Source: PALSA-188 sp963720075 (GTDB lineage: Bacteria > Acidobacteriota > Terriglobia > Terriglobales > Acidobacteriaceae). Taken from it: DNA of 64,000 bases. Below the pieces are notes generated by a model that saw nothing but the letters and a program-made list of their open reading frames with translations, did no database searches and had not been told where the DNA came from. Below, in pieces: positions 26,860 through 36,553 of this stretch; the first letter of the stretch is position 1; the number at the start of each line of letters is the position of its first letter. The stretch covers positions 186,001 through 250,000 of the forward strand of contig CAVREG010000005.1 in assembly GCA_963720075.1 (NCBI GenBank), given 5' to 3'. The position numbers and the translations under genes were made by a program.

Positions 26860-27636
26860 CTAGCGTATTCCAAGTCCGCCATTGAAATGCTGGATCGCGC
26901 GATAGCACTCACACGCGGATGCCTCGAGTTCTTTGCGGTTTAAGATTTTTACCGTGCCTCGCAGATTTTCAATCATCCCGGCTCTCTGTAAAATGCCTGC
27001 CGCCAGGCTCACGCTGGGGCGCCCGGTGCCCAACATTTGCGCAAGAAACTCGTGAGTCACGGGAAGCAAATCGGAATCTACGCGGTCCTGACACATGAGC
27101 AACCAGCGCGCCAAACGCTGTTCGATTTCATGCAGGCGGTTGCACGCCGCGATTTGAGCTATCTGCAATCCCTGGATCAGCACAAATCGGTTCAGGATGA
27201 GGCGAAGCTCCGGGCAATGCTGAAGAGTTTGGGCCAGTAGCTTGGACTTAACTCGCAGTCCGCTTCCCGCGATCTGCATAATTGCCCGATAAGGTCCGCG
27301 ATCCAGCCCAACCGCCAGGGGCGTGCCAACAACTCCCTCTTTGCCTACAATTGCGACCTCAACGCTTCTGCCATCGCTGGTCAGAACGACTAATGAAGCC
27401 AGGCCTTCATTCAAGAAGTAGGCGTATTCAATATTCTCACCGGGCTCATCAAGAATTAGCTGCGGAGGAAGGTCAACGGCTTCAAGATGAGATCGAATAA
27501 GACTGAACTCCCGCGCCGGAATATTCAGCAAAACAACATTCTTGACCGGCTGACCGCTGGGGTCTGTACGCGTTCCTGGACGCACGGGGGCAAGACCGCG
27601 CTTGCATGATTGATTGTGAATTTTTTGGCGTTCCAA
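26860..27636 (-). CDS. Crp/Fnr-family transcription regulator
   Basis: About 258 residues. The N-terminal cyclic-nucleotide-binding-like beta domain (S-V-E-V-A-I-V-G-K-E-G-V-V-G) lacks the FNR-type N-terminal Cys cluster. A long dimer helix follows, then a C-terminal winged helix (P-V-T-H-E-F-L-A-Q-M-L-G-T-G-R-P-S-V). I prefer the TTG at 27636, which has AAGGAAA at ribosome-binding distance, over a TTG five codons upstream. It is paralogous to the next gene upstream. The ligand is unknown. These single-gene regulators are numerous in Acidobacteria. Confidence 0.9.
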   Translation of the reverse strand: MERQKIHNQSCKRGLAPVRPGTRTDPSGQPVKNVVLLNIPAREFSLIRSHLEAVDLPPQLILDEPGENIEYAYFLNEGLASLVVLTSDGRSVEVAIVGKEGVVGTPLAVGLDRGPYRAIMQIAGSGLRVKSKLLAQTLQHCPELRLILNRFVLIQGLQIAQIAACNRLHEIEQRLARWLLMCQDRVDSDLLPVTHEFLAQMLGTGRPSVSLAAGILQRAGMIENLRGTVKILNRKELEASACECYRAIQHFNGGLGIR

Positions 27637-27758
27637 CAGTTTTCCTTGCAAACTGATGTACAGGGACGGTTACAACTAGTTCTGCGTAGGCTATTGGTGA
27701 TGAGGATAGTTGTCTGTTCGCCAACGAACGGAGGGATTGAGCCGCGAGATTCGCCCGG

Positions 27759-28553
27759 TTAGTGGAGGCCCATGGATGCCGTAAAGTTTTGAATAATTCC
27801 ATAGCACTCGCAGGCGGCGCCTTCAAGCTGCTTACGGTTTAAAATCTTCACGGTCCCGCGCATATTTTGGATGAGGCCTGCGCGCTGTAAAGTTCCGGAA
27901 GCTAAAGTGACGGTGGGCCGGGCGGACCCGAGCATTTCTGCCAAAAACTCGTGGGTTAACGGAAGGCAAGCGGAATCAACGCGGTCCTGGCACATCAACA
28001 GCCATCGGGCAAGGCGCTGTTCGATCTCATGAAGCCGATTGCAAGCAGCAATTTGAGCTACTTCGAGACCTTGACGCAGGCCGTAGCGGTTTAGACACAA
28101 CCGCAGAACGGGCGCATCGAGAAGAGCATCCTGCAACACCTCGGATCTGATTCGAAAACCGCAGCCGGCGATTTGCATGATGGCCCGGCACGGCCCACTA
28201 CGCATGCCCGCTGCTAACGGCGTCCCAACCATTCCTTCTTTGCCCACGATGCCGACCTCAACACTACGGCCATCGCTAACGGAAATTACAAGAGAAGTCA
28301 TGCCACTGTTTGGAAAGTACGCAAAATCAATTTTCTGCGCGGGCTCGAACAATATTTGGTGCTGCGGCAACTCAACAAGTTCAAGATGAGGGCGCAATAG
28401 TGCGTATTCGTCTTCCGGAAGGGACAGCAAGACGGCATTGCTTACGGGTTTTCCGTTAGGATCAGTGCGCATGCCGGAAAGCAGCGGCATCGGTTTCAAC
28501 CGTCTAGGTCTCAGCCGACTCGAACGTCTCGCAAATATATTTGAAACCGCCAT
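27759..28553 (-). CDS. Crp/Fnr-family transcription regulator, tandem paralogue
   Basis: 264 residues, about half identical to its downstream neighbour along the whole length. Both share the central N-R-L-H-E-I-E-Q-R-L-A-R-W-L-L and V-D-S-x-L-P-x-T-H-E-F-L-A. ATG at 28553 with GAGGTG at a good distance. The effector-domain loops differ most (R-S-G-P-C-R-A against R-G-P-Y-R-A), so the two may sense different signals or have a shared operator. The pair probably arose by tandem duplication. Confidence 0.9.
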   Translation of the reverse strand: MAVSNIFARRSSRLRPRRLKPMPLLSGMRTDPNGKPVSNAVLLSLPEDEYALLRPHLELVELPQHQILFEPAQKIDFAYFPNSGMTSLVISVSDGRSVEVGIVGKEGMVGTPLAAGMRSGPCRAIMQIAGCGFRIRSEVLQDALLDAPVLRLCLNRYGLRQGLEVAQIAACNRLHEIEQRLARWLLMCQDRVDSACLPLTHEFLAEMLGSARPTVTLASGTLQRAGLIQNMRGTVKILNRKQLEGAACECYGIIQNFTASMGLH

Positions 28554-28672
28554 CAAGCACCTCGCTTACGCACAATTGGATGCAACGAGATGTTTCCGCA
28601 ACTTCAGAATGCCTGTATCACCGCACAGAAATTTACCTTAGACTGCGAAGATAAAAACTGGCCAAAAGTGAA

Positions 28673-28706
28673 AAGCGGACATTCCCTTTGAAAGGAACGT
28701 CCGCTT
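28673..28706 (-). terminator. Intrinsic terminator after bactofilin
   Basis: Arms AAGCGGAC/GTCCGCTT plus TTCC/GGAA with one mismatch form a strong hairpin 20 nt after the bactofilin stop. The minus-strand transcript continues with TTCACTTTT. Confidence 0.75.
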
Positions 28707-28725
28707 GAGTGTAGAACGACGGGAT

Positions 28726-29265
28726 CTAGGCGCGAGCCGCGACCGCTTCGGTCGAGGCCGCAGGCTTCACTTCTTCACCGTTAGGCTTTTGCTGCCCACC
28801 CTTGCGGATATCAATTCCGCCCTTGAAGAAAGCGCCATCTTCGATGGAAATGCGCGCGGCAACCACGTCGCCAGTAAGCGAGCCATCGCTGCGAATATCA
28901 ACCCGGTCGCTCGCCGTCAGATTTCCACGAACTTTGCCCAGCACCACAATTTCTCTAGCGTTGATGTTGGCGGAGACGACACCGTTACGGCCGACCGTCA
29001 CACGGTTTCCAGCCAGATTGATCGAACCTTCGACCCGTCCATCAATATAGAGCGACTCCGAACCGGTGACCTCACCTTTAATCACCAGAGACTTGCCAAT
29101 CGTTGCCTGATCCGCAGTCGTTGCGGTGGTTACAGGACGAGCGGTGACCGATGGAGTTTCGCTGACCGGCGGCGGAGGCGTGCTGGAGGGGGTATGCATA
29201 ACGGGACGCTCCGGCTCATTGGGGCGGGCGGGCGTTGACGGCGGCTGATTCGTAGGCTTCCACAT
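28726..29265 (-). CDS. Bactofilin (polymer-forming cytoskeletal protein)
   Basis: 179 residues. Disordered Pro/Thr-rich N-terminus, then a central right-handed beta-helix of short repeats (about 65-155, e.g. I-D-G-R-V-E-G-S-I, V-L-G-K-V-R-G-N-L, R-S-D-G-S-L-T-G-D-V), then a polar tail. Bactofilins polymerise without nucleotides and organise cell shape, stalks or wall synthesis. The ATG at 29265 has AGGAAAGGA upstream; longer in-frame starts have no ribosome site. A strong terminator follows. The gene is divergent from RNase R. Confidence 0.93.
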   Translation of the reverse strand: MWKPTNQPPSTPARPNEPERPVMHTPSSTPPPPVSETPSVTARPVTTATTADQATIGKSLVIKGEVTGSESLYIDGRVEGSINLAGNRVTVGRNGVVSANINAREIVVLGKVRGNLTASDRVDIRSDGSLTGDVVAARISIEDGAFFKGGIDIRKGGQQKPNGEEVKPAASTEAVAARA

Positions 29266-29472
29266 TTCGCGAGAATCCTTTCCTGACTGAATGAGATAAG
29301 GGTCTGCCCGCAGTTCGGTGACCAAATTTATTCTACTCCGCTTGCTGTGCGGAGTCTTGTGGAAATTTGGTGCCTGCGGAGATTCTTGATGAGCTTATGG
29401 GAATGGGGTCGGAGGACCCAGCGTACAGCCTTGCGCCGCACCGTGGTATCGTTTCTGCCTGCCCCTATAAAT

Positions 29473-32025
29473 ATGAAGTCCATCAAGCTAACGGGCGCCA
29501 CCATTCTTAAGAAGATTGAAGGCCAGCCCAAACGCACCGCGGGATTCAAACAACTGGTACGAGAATTAGGACTGCACGGTGACAGCCGATTAGAGCTTTC
29601 TGAACTTTTGCAACAGCTAGTGTCGCGAGGCGAACTCATTAAAGTTGACTCCGACCGCTACGCGATCCCGCAAGCTGTCGCCAACAAGAACCTTATCGTT
29701 GGAAAGTTGAGCATGCATCGCGATGGCTTCGGTTTTGTTATTCCTGACGCGATTTCGCTGAGTTCGGGTCTCAAATCTCGGCTTTCCGGCGATATTTTTA
29801 TCCCTCCGCCTGCCGTCGGCTCCTCGATGCATGGAGATCGCGTTCTGGTTGAAGTTGGAACGATCCGGCCGGATGGCCGAGCCGAAGGCCGCATTGTGCG
29901 GTCAGTTTTTCGCGCACAAAGCACGGTCGTCGGAATCTTTCATTGTGGAAACCGTCACAATTACGTGGTCCCAATTGACCAGAAGGTCTCACAAGAAATT
30001 GTTATTCCGCCGGGGAAAGAGTTGCCGGAAGTTGCGGCAACCCAATCTGAGGACCAACAAAAGCATGCCAAGAACGATCACAAAAGTACGGATCGCGTTT
30101 TCGGCAAAGAGGCCGGCCGCCGCAAGTGGAACGATCTCGAAAACGCCGTAGTTGATGTCGAAATCACCGATTGGCCAACCGCTTCTTCCGGACCGCGTGG
30201 TCGCGTAGTTGAGGTCCTCGGTTATGAAGATGACTTCGGCGTGGACGTCGAGATCATTATTCGCAAGTTTCATATCCCGCATCGCTTTCCTGCCGAAGTC
30301 CTCTCCCAAGCCCAGGAAATTAGCCCGGTCATTTCCGCCGAGGAAGTTCGCAATCGGCGCGACTTCAGAAGCCTTCCAATTGTCACAATTGATGGAGAAA
30401 CCGCCCGAGATTTCGACGATGCGGTAACGGTGCGTCAATTGGATGGCGGCGACTTCGAGCTGCAAGTGCACATCGCGGATGTAGCCCATTACGTTGCTCC
30501 TGATTCCCCACTAGACCAGGAGGCGCGCTTGCGTGGAACCAGCGTGTACTTTCCGGACCGTGCCGTACCCATGTTGCCTCTCGAACTATCCACCGATATT
30601 TGCAGTTTGCGTCCGCAGGTTGACCGTCTGGTTCTTTCCTGCGTGATGCGGATTGATCATCGCGGCGAAATTCTAAGCTACGAGTTATGTGAAGGAATCA
30701 TTCGTTCCGCCGAACGCATGACTTACACAGATGTCAGCGCGGTACTCGATGGAGATGCAATTTTGCGCCAAAAGTATTCTGGATTGGTCAGCACATTCGA
30801 AATGATGCGCGATCTGGCGCTTATCTTAAATCGAAAACGCGAGCGTCGCGGCTCTATAGATTTCGATTTGCCCGAACCGGTAATCGAGTTCGACGAGTTC
30901 GGATTGATGAAAAGCATTACTCGCTCGGAGCGCAATATCGCCCATAGGCTTATCGAAGAATTCATGCTCTCGGCGAACGAATGTGTCGCCGGCTATTTGG
31001 AAAACAAGCGCGTCGCATCGCTCTATCGCATCCATGAAAAGCCGGACGCCAAGCGCGTCTACGATTTTGAAGTCATTGCGGCCACATTCGGATATTCACT
31101 CGGTGTCGGGCCTTTGCCCATCCAGCGCATACAGTTCAAATCCGAACGCCGTGCGAATTACGGAACGGGCAAGCGCACAAAAGAAATCGAAATTCCGAAA
31201 GACGTTCACATCACGCCGCGCATGTATCAGAAGCTTACCGAGAAAATTGCAGGCAAGCCGGAAGAGCGAATCTTATCCTTCCTCATGTTGCGCTCGCTGA
31301 AACAAGCGCGCTACTCCGAAGAAAACCACGGCCACTTTGCGCTGGCGGCTACCAGCTACACGCACTTCACGTCTCCGATACGGCGTTATCCTGACCTGAT
31401 TGTGCACCGTATTCTCAAGCAGGTATTGCGGGATTCACCGGAAGCATTAGGCGGCGATGTGCCGATAGGAATTTTCCCTGCTCCCGGATCGACCCACGTT
31501 TCACAGCAAGAAAACTCGAAGCCTTCCCCATGGTCAAAGCGCAGGGACAAAGATCATTCTTCCCATTGCGAGCCACTCGAACCGGTTCCCGGACCCATAT
31601 CGCTCGAAGAGCTTCACGATATCGCCGACGAATCCAGCCACTCGGAACGGCGCGCCGACGACGCAGAACGCGAACTCATGGAATGGAAGAAAGTTAAATT
31701 CATGGAGAATCGCGTCGGCGAAGACTTCGACGGCCTCATCATAAGCGTCACCAAGTTCGGATTCTTCGCAGAGCTAACAGATCTGTTCATCGAAGGCTTG
31801 GTCCCGCTCGACTCTCTAACCGACGACCGCTACACCTACCACGAAAATACCCGCGAGATCATCGGCATGCGTAACCACAAAATCTATCGTATGGGACAAA
31901 AAATCCGCGTACTCGTGGATCGCATTGACCCGGTAGAAAAGAAAATCCAATTCGCAGTGTTTGAAGAGCATCCACTCAAACGTTCGCTCCCGAAATCAGC
32001 AAAGAAAAGAAAATCCAGATATTAA
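29473..32025 (+). CDS. rnr: Ribonuclease R
   Basis: 850-residue processive 3'-5' exoribonuclease (RNB family) that degrades structured RNA. Order: N-terminal winged-helix/cold-shock domains, RNB catalytic domain with G-E-T-A-R-D-F-D-D-A-V, and a C-terminal S1 domain (F-D-G-L-I-I-S-V-T-K-F-G-F-F), ending in a Lys/Arg-rich tail. The ATG at 29473 was chosen since the residues before it are not family-like. An insert of about 70 residues at 700-770, between RNB and S1, is longer than usual. The stop faces the GH8 gene 12 nt away. Confidence 0.96.
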   Translation: MKSIKLTGATILKKIEGQPKRTAGFKQLVRELGLHGDSRLELSELLQQLVSRGELIKVDSDRYAIPQAVANKNLIVGKLSMHRDGFGFVIPDAISLSSGLKSRLSGDIFIPPPAVGSSMHGDRVLVEVGTIRPDGRAEGRIVRSVFRAQSTVVGIFHCGNRHNYVVPIDQKVSQEIVIPPGKELPEVAATQSEDQQKHAKNDHKSTDRVFGKEAGRRKWNDLENAVVDVEITDWPTASSGPRGRVVEVLGYEDDFGVDVEIIIRKFHIPHRFPAEVLSQAQEISPVISAEEVRNRRDFRSLPIVTIDGETARDFDDAVTVRQLDGGDFELQVHIADVAHYVAPDSPLDQEARLRGTSVYFPDRAVPMLPLELSTDICSLRPQVDRLVLSCVMRIDHRGEILSYELCEGIIRSAERMTYTDVSAVLDGDAILRQKYSGLVSTFEMMRDLALILNRKRERRGSIDFDLPEPVIEFDEFGLMKSITRSERNIAHRLIEEFMLSANECVAGYLENKRVASLYRIHEKPDAKRVYDFEVIAATFGYSLGVGPLPIQRIQFKSERRANYGTGKRTKEIEIPKDVHITPRMYQKLTEKIAGKPEERILSFLMLRSLKQARYSEENHGHFALAATSYTHFTSPIRRYPDLIVHRILKQVLRDSPEALGGDVPIGIFPAPGSTHVSQQENSKPSPWSKRRDKDHSSHCEPLEPVPGPISLEELHDIADESSHSERRADDAERELMEWKKVKFMENRVGEDFDGLIISVTKFGFFAELTDLFIEGLVPLDSLTDDRYTYHENTREIIGMRNHKIYRMGQKIRVLVDRIDPVEKKIQFAVFEEHPLKRSLPKSAKKRKSRY

Positions 32026-32037
32026 GACCACATCAAA

Positions 32038-33315
32038 CTAGTGTAGGGGCTTCGGACCCCAAACGCGGAACTTGCCGCTACAGTGAAGCATGCTCATGAG
32101 ATAAAGCAGACCATCATAATAACGCTGTTCACCGGAAGGGGTCGGTGTGTCCCATAAATTCCTCACAAAATCTTTCGAATGCGAATCGCTAGCCGCCAGC
32201 GACGCGACCGCGCTGGTCGCAACCATCCCAGTCGAATGCCGCTCAGAAAGCGGCTTCCCATTGAGGGTATATTGGTCAGCGAAAGTCGTAATCCCCTGTC
32301 CGAAAAGAAAATTCTGAATGCGGTTCGAGAGCGTTCGCTCTCGGCGATCCTTGCGCCACCATGAGTAGTCAACTGACCAGTTGCTCGCGGTGCGCCATGA
32401 GTCATAAGAAAAATCAGTTGAGAACTTGTTAAAACTCGCTCGCGGGCTACCATCGAAATTGGCGTAATCGGGAGACAGGCCAGTCTTGGCGCCAACCGTA
32501 CGCGCGAAGAACTTGCGGCTCGTTTCAGCGGCCTCCGCCCAAAACGCACGATCCTCGACCGGACCCCACCTCGCCCACAGTTCATAAAATGCCGGAAGGT
32601 GGTACGAGGGATCGGTGAACGTACCACCCCCACTATTGGGAACGAAAAGAATCATGTGATGCAGCTCGTTCACCATCGGGCCAACGGTACGAGTACCCAT
32701 ACTCGTGGGAGCGCTCATCACCGGATGGTGCCGAATGGTTCGCAACAGATGATCGGCGTGAGCGTCGTAATCATAAAGACCTTTTCCGGATCCCCAGCGA
32801 TTCGCGGCGAAGTAGAGACTCATCACAAAATATTCTTCGCCATCCGGAGCCGGAGTCTCCGAACGTGGAGTTCCGTCAATGTTCATGGACCATTTGAAGT
32901 AGCCGAAGCTCGGGTCATTAGGGTTAGTGACCAACATATAAGTGTTGGCCCAGTTCCACAGCGCGTCGAACTCAGCTTTCTTGTTCATTTCAACGGCGAT
33001 CATCATCCCGTAGCTCATACCCTCTGTGCGAACGTCGTGGTGGGCGACGTCTGTAATGTATGCAAGAGGACCATTCTCGTTCTGCCCAGCCGTGTAGAAG
33101 ACCGCCTGCGTCGCGGGATCGCCGTGGAAGAGTTGTTGAAAGGCATCGTCAATCCGGACGCGGCTTTCGGACGGCACGTGGCCAATCTCAGCGAATAGAT
33201 CGCGATAGTGTCCAGTGTGGTACGCACCGCGGCCGTCGAGTGTGGGACTTTGCGCGAGCGAGACGGAAGCCACGAATAGAAGAGTAATTCGTGAAACGTA
33301 CGGAAAGCATTTCAT
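32038..33315 (-). CDS. Secreted glycoside hydrolase family 8 enzyme (exo-oligoxylanase-like)
   Basis: 425 residues with a signal peptide (R-I-T-L-L-F-V-A-S-V-S-L-A). GH8 catalytic acid region V-R-T-E-G-M-S-Y-G-M-M with E98. The arrangement with A-Y-I-T-D-V-A-H-H-D and the W-S-M-N-I-D-G-T-P-R block resembles reducing-end xylose-releasing exo-oligoxylanase (Rex). The ATG at 33315 is only 15 nt from the tRNA-Pro gene, with GGGAGG-like sequence before it. Because this enzyme has a signal peptide while Rex of Bacillus is intracellular, the exact specificity is uncertain. A GH30 enzyme lies 1.6 kb away on the other strand. Confidence 0.88.
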   Translation of the reverse strand: MKCFPYVSRITLLFVASVSLAQSPTLDGRGAYHTGHYRDLFAEIGHVPSESRVRIDDAFQQLFHGDPATQAVFYTAGQNENGPLAYITDVAHHDVRTEGMSYGMMIAVEMNKKAEFDALWNWANTYMLVTNPNDPSFGYFKWSMNIDGTPRSETPAPDGEEYFVMSLYFAANRWGSGKGLYDYDAHADHLLRTIRHHPVMSAPTSMGTRTVGPMVNELHHMILFVPNSGGGTFTDPSYHLPAFYELWARWGPVEDRAFWAEAAETSRKFFARTVGAKTGLSPDYANFDGSPRASFNKFSTDFSYDSWRTASNWSVDYSWWRKDRRERTLSNRIQNFLFGQGITTFADQYTLNGKPLSERHSTGMVATSAVASLAASDSHSKDFVRNLWDTPTPSGEQRYYDGLLYLMSMLHCSGKFRVWGPKPLH

Positions 33316-33330
33316 GGGAGGCAAGATTGG

Positions 33331-33404
33331 TCGGGACGGGCAGATTTGAACTGCCGACCCCTCGCACCCCAAGCGAGTGCTCTACCAGGCTGAGCCACGT
33401 CCCG
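33331..33404 (-). tRNA. tRNA-Pro (GGG anticodon)
   Basis: Cloverleaf on the minus strand: acceptor CGGGACG/CGTCCCG with discriminator A, D arm with G-G, anticodon loop T-T-G-G-G-G-T giving GGG, and T arm with T-T-C-A-A-A-T. 74 nt, CCA not encoded. Confidence 0.95.
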
Positions 33405-33519
33405 ACGGAAGATCTCACCGCCAATGTTCGCGGTGAGTGGGGATATCAAAAGAATTCTAACATCAGATAGACGATAGGGAGCCTGGGCTGTCCCCGTCCA
33501 ATATTGTCAATGAAGATTT

Positions 33520-34353
33520 TTACCGAGAAGCCCGCGCCGGAATCGTCCCTTGTTTTTGACCGCGTTCTAATTGGCGTCCCTGCCCAGGACGCAACCACCA
33601 GATCAATCCACCGGTCAACACCAGACAAATGGCAATCAGTTGCGTTCCGCTCATGATGCCGCCAAAAACCGAGCCGCGTCCGGGATCGTCACGAATGAAT
33701 TCCAGAAAGAATCTAGCAACCCCGTAGAGAAACAAATATGCGCCAAAGACTTGCCCATCGAACTTCTTGCGCTTGAACATCCACATGAGGATAAAGAAGA
33801 TGATCAGTTCGGCGCCAGATTCGAACAATTGTGTCGGCTGAAGCGCCTCGTTCAGGGGAGTTCCAACCAAAGAAGCCGCGAGCGGATTGGTAAACGTCAC
33901 TCCCCACCAGTGCGGCGTTGGCTTCCCGTAGCAGCATCCCGCGGCGAAGCATCCCACTCTGCCAATGGCGTGTCCCATTGCCAATCCTGGCGCGAAGGCG
34001 TCAAAAGTCGCCAGCGCCGGCATGTGGTGTTTTCGGATATACCATGCCCCGGCGGCCAAAGCAGCAATCAATCCGCCGGAAAATACTCCGCCGGATTGCA
34101 GCGTACTCAAAGTAAAAATTTCGCGAGGATGAGCCGAATACGTTCCCCAATCATTAATGATGTAAAGAATTTTGGCGCCAACGATTCCAGCAAGCACGAT
34201 TAGAATGCCGAAGTTCCATGCTGTATCCGGATTGATTCCCTCCTTCTCCGAATTGCGGACGCTGATCAACAGCCCGACCAGAACTCCCAAAGAAACCAGG
34301 AATCCATACGTGGGCAAATTGAAATTGCCGATATGAAAAAGCCGTGGAAACAC
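33520..34353 (-). CDS. lgt: Prolipoprotein diacylglyceryl transferase
   Basis: Inner-membrane enzyme that adds a diacylglyceryl group to the lipobox Cys of prelipoproteins, 277 residues, seven hydrophobic segments. The Lgt signature H-A-I-G-R-V-G-C-F-A-A-G-C-C-Y-G is complete, including the essential Arg and Gly. The start is GTG at 34353. The positively charged C-terminus (G-Q-G-R-Q-L-E-R-G-Q-K-Q) is normal. It stands alone on this strand, 115 nt from tRNA-Pro. Confidence 0.97.
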   Translation of the reverse strand: MFPRLFHIGNFNLPTYGFLVSLGVLVGLLISVRNSEKEGINPDTAWNFGILIVLAGIVGAKILYIINDWGTYSAHPREIFTLSTLQSGGVFSGGLIAALAAGAWYIRKHHMPALATFDAFAPGLAMGHAIGRVGCFAAGCCYGKPTPHWWGVTFTNPLAASLVGTPLNEALQPTQLFESGAELIIFFILMWMFKRKKFDGQVFGAYLFLYGVARFFLEFIRDDPGRGSVFGGIMSGTQLIAICLVLTGGLIWWLRPGQGRQLERGQKQGTIPARASR

Positions 34354-34964
34354 TTGTTAATTAGATGCGGCGAAAAAGGGATTTGTTACGGCACAGTGTA
34401 GCAGGAAAGCAAGTGCATGAAGGCGAAGGTAAAAGCGGACCCACGAAGCCGTGTGAAGGGCCGAGAATGAACCCGTCGGTAGACGCTGGGAACCCGCCGC
34501 GACCCGTTAGGCATCTCCGTACTGGCGGAGCTCCGCACACAGGATCGTAATTTACGAGTCAGGCCCCCGTTCATTCAGTATTGGTTCAAAAATCGGTGAC
34601 CTTCATCACCAACTTTGTAGGCCAGCTTTCATGTTGGATGCTAGGGAAATCTGAAGAGATTGGCAAGAGGCAACTTGAAGAAAGATGGCAATCGGCTTGC
34701 CAGCAACTTTCGTGAGTCAGAGGTCGAACCTGGGGTAGCTATCCAGTTTTCAGCCATTGCGAACCGTCTCGCCCAACCCTTGAGCACGATTCCATCAGGG
34801 ACGCCCCGAAGAAAAAGACGCCGCTTGACAAGTTCCAGCGTGCCTGTTTTCATGATGGGCGGATTAGGGCACAGTCCATCCGGCAATGAAAACAATCGTT
34901 TGTCTTAACTCGAACGACGCAGCCCTCGCACCACATGCTGCGAGGTTCGCAAGAGGAGATTTTC
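34354..34964. other. Long intergenic gap, no gene recognised
   Basis: No frame in this gap looks coding. The first half has G/C-rich self-complementary stretches, including the perfect palindrome GCGGAGCTCCGC (34525-34536), and could encode a structured RNA or the lgt promoter region. I could not match it to 6S, 4.5S, RNase P or tmRNA. The second half shows nothing. Confidence 0.3.
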
Positions 34965-36422
34965 ATGAATCGTAATCTCGCACTGTTTTTATTATGTGCA
35001 CTCCTGATATTCCCTTCCTTGTCATCGAAGGCCGCTGAACATGAAGAGCAGCGGGACGTCCGGCTCTGGTTGACGACTGCCGACCGGTCTGCATTATTCG
35101 CTCTCCAGACGACTCCCCTGCATTTCTCCGAGTCCGCTGAAGCTCCTCCTGAAATGGCTGAAGCTTCTTCTGAAATGAAAGATACGCTTCCCATTCTCGA
35201 CGTGAACGACATGGAGCAGTATCAGCTCATGGATGGTTTCGGTCTTGCTCTCACCGGCGGCAGTGCGCAACTTCTTACGCGTATGCAACCAGGGCAGCGA
35301 AGTTCCCTACTGAAAGAGCTCTTCTCAACACAGGAGAACGGTATTGGCATCAGCTACCTCAGAGTAAGCATCGGCTCCTCCGATATGAACGACCACGTTT
35401 TTTCCTACGACGATTTACCAGAGGGGCAGACCGATGTGGACATGGCGAAATTCAATCTGGCCCCTGATCGCGCTGATGTGATCCCTGTCCTGAAAGAGAT
35501 TCTGGCCATCAATCCTCGAATCAAGATCCTTGGTTCTCCCTGGTCCGCTCCAGCCTGGATGAAAACGAGCGATAACCCAAAAGGAGGACATCTAAAGCCT
35601 GAGTATTACGGGGCGTATGCGAAGTATTTGGTGAAATATGTCGAAGGCATGAAAGCCGAAGGCATCATGTTCGACACCATCACAATCGAGAACGAGCCTT
35701 TGAACCCCAAGAACACGCCCAGCATGGTTGTGTTCGCGCCGGAAGAGGGCGCCTTCATCGCAGAGTATCTCGGGCCCGCATTTCAGAAAGCGGAAATCCA
35801 TACCAAGATACTTTTGTACGATCACAATCCCGACGTTCCATCGTATCCTCTTTCGATCCTGGCCGACCCCGGCGCCAGCAAGTATGTGGATGGCACCGCC
35901 TTTCACCTATATGGCGGAGACACCGCAACTCTGACGAAGGTCCATGATGAGTATCCGAATAAAAACTTGTACATGACCGAGCAGTCAATTGGCGAACGTC
36001 CGGGCGGACCGCTCGGTATTGCCGGGGCGGTTAGTCGCGTGCTGATCGGCGCCACCCGAAATTGGAGCCGCAACGTACTGCTCTGGAACCTGGCCGCCGA
36101 CCCGCACTACGGGCCGCACACCAATAACGGTGGATGCACCATGTGCATCGGCGCAATTACTCTCGATGGAAATAACGCAACCCGCAACCTGGCGTATTAC
36201 GCGCTCGCGCACTTTTCAAAATTTGTGCAACCCAGCTCCGTGCGGATCGGGTCGAATGAACTGGAACAACTAGCAACCGCAGCCTTCCTTACCCCTGATG
36301 GAAAGATAGTGCTGGTCATATCAAATACTGCCAACTTCTCAAAATCGCTCCATGTGAGATATCACGGCAAATCATTCGCCACAACCCTGTCCCCAGAATC
36401 GGTAGGGACCTACGTCTGGTAA
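34965..36422 (+). CDS. Secreted glycoside hydrolase family 30 enzyme
   Basis: 485 residues with a signal peptide (A-L-F-L-L-C-A-L-L-I-F-P-S-L). TIM-barrel of the glucosylceramidase/endo-beta-1,6-glucanase/xylanase clan: acid/base E244 in I-E-N-E-P, nucleophile E339 in Y-M-T-E-Q, and the start motif M-D-G-F-G-L-A-L-T-G-G. A C-terminal beta domain (about 425-485) follows. ATG 34965 is preceded by AAGAGGAGAT. An acidic repeat near residues 45-60 (E-A-P-P-E-M-A-E-A-S-S-E-M) is unusual. Together with GH8 it suggests polysaccharide use, but the substrate is not predictable. Confidence 0.92.
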   Translation: MNRNLALFLLCALLIFPSLSSKAAEHEEQRDVRLWLTTADRSALFALQTTPLHFSESAEAPPEMAEASSEMKDTLPILDVNDMEQYQLMDGFGLALTGGSAQLLTRMQPGQRSSLLKELFSTQENGIGISYLRVSIGSSDMNDHVFSYDDLPEGQTDVDMAKFNLAPDRADVIPVLKEILAINPRIKILGSPWSAPAWMKTSDNPKGGHLKPEYYGAYAKYLVKYVEGMKAEGIMFDTITIENEPLNPKNTPSMVVFAPEEGAFIAEYLGPAFQKAEIHTKILLYDHNPDVPSYPLSILADPGASKYVDGTAFHLYGGDTATLTKVHDEYPNKNLYMTEQSIGERPGGPLGIAGAVSRVLIGATRNWSRNVLLWNLAADPHYGPHTNNGGCTMCIGAITLDGNNATRNLAYYALAHFSKFVQPSSVRIGSNELEQLATAAFLTPDGKIVLVISNTANFSKSLHVRYHGKSFATTLSPESVGTYVW

Positions 36423-36553
36423 TCCACATAAAAGGAGAGAGCGCGTTCTTTGCGCGAACCATTCTTCTCTATGAGCGGGCACTTGGTACCTTCGTAATTC
36501 TCCCCTCGCGAATTCGCTAGGGTACGACCATCGACCCAGCAAATACTTCTAGG

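Noticed and set aside
34365..34574. Short frames in the gap after lgt
   Set aside because: No ribosome site, no protein-like composition and overlapping frames on both strands.
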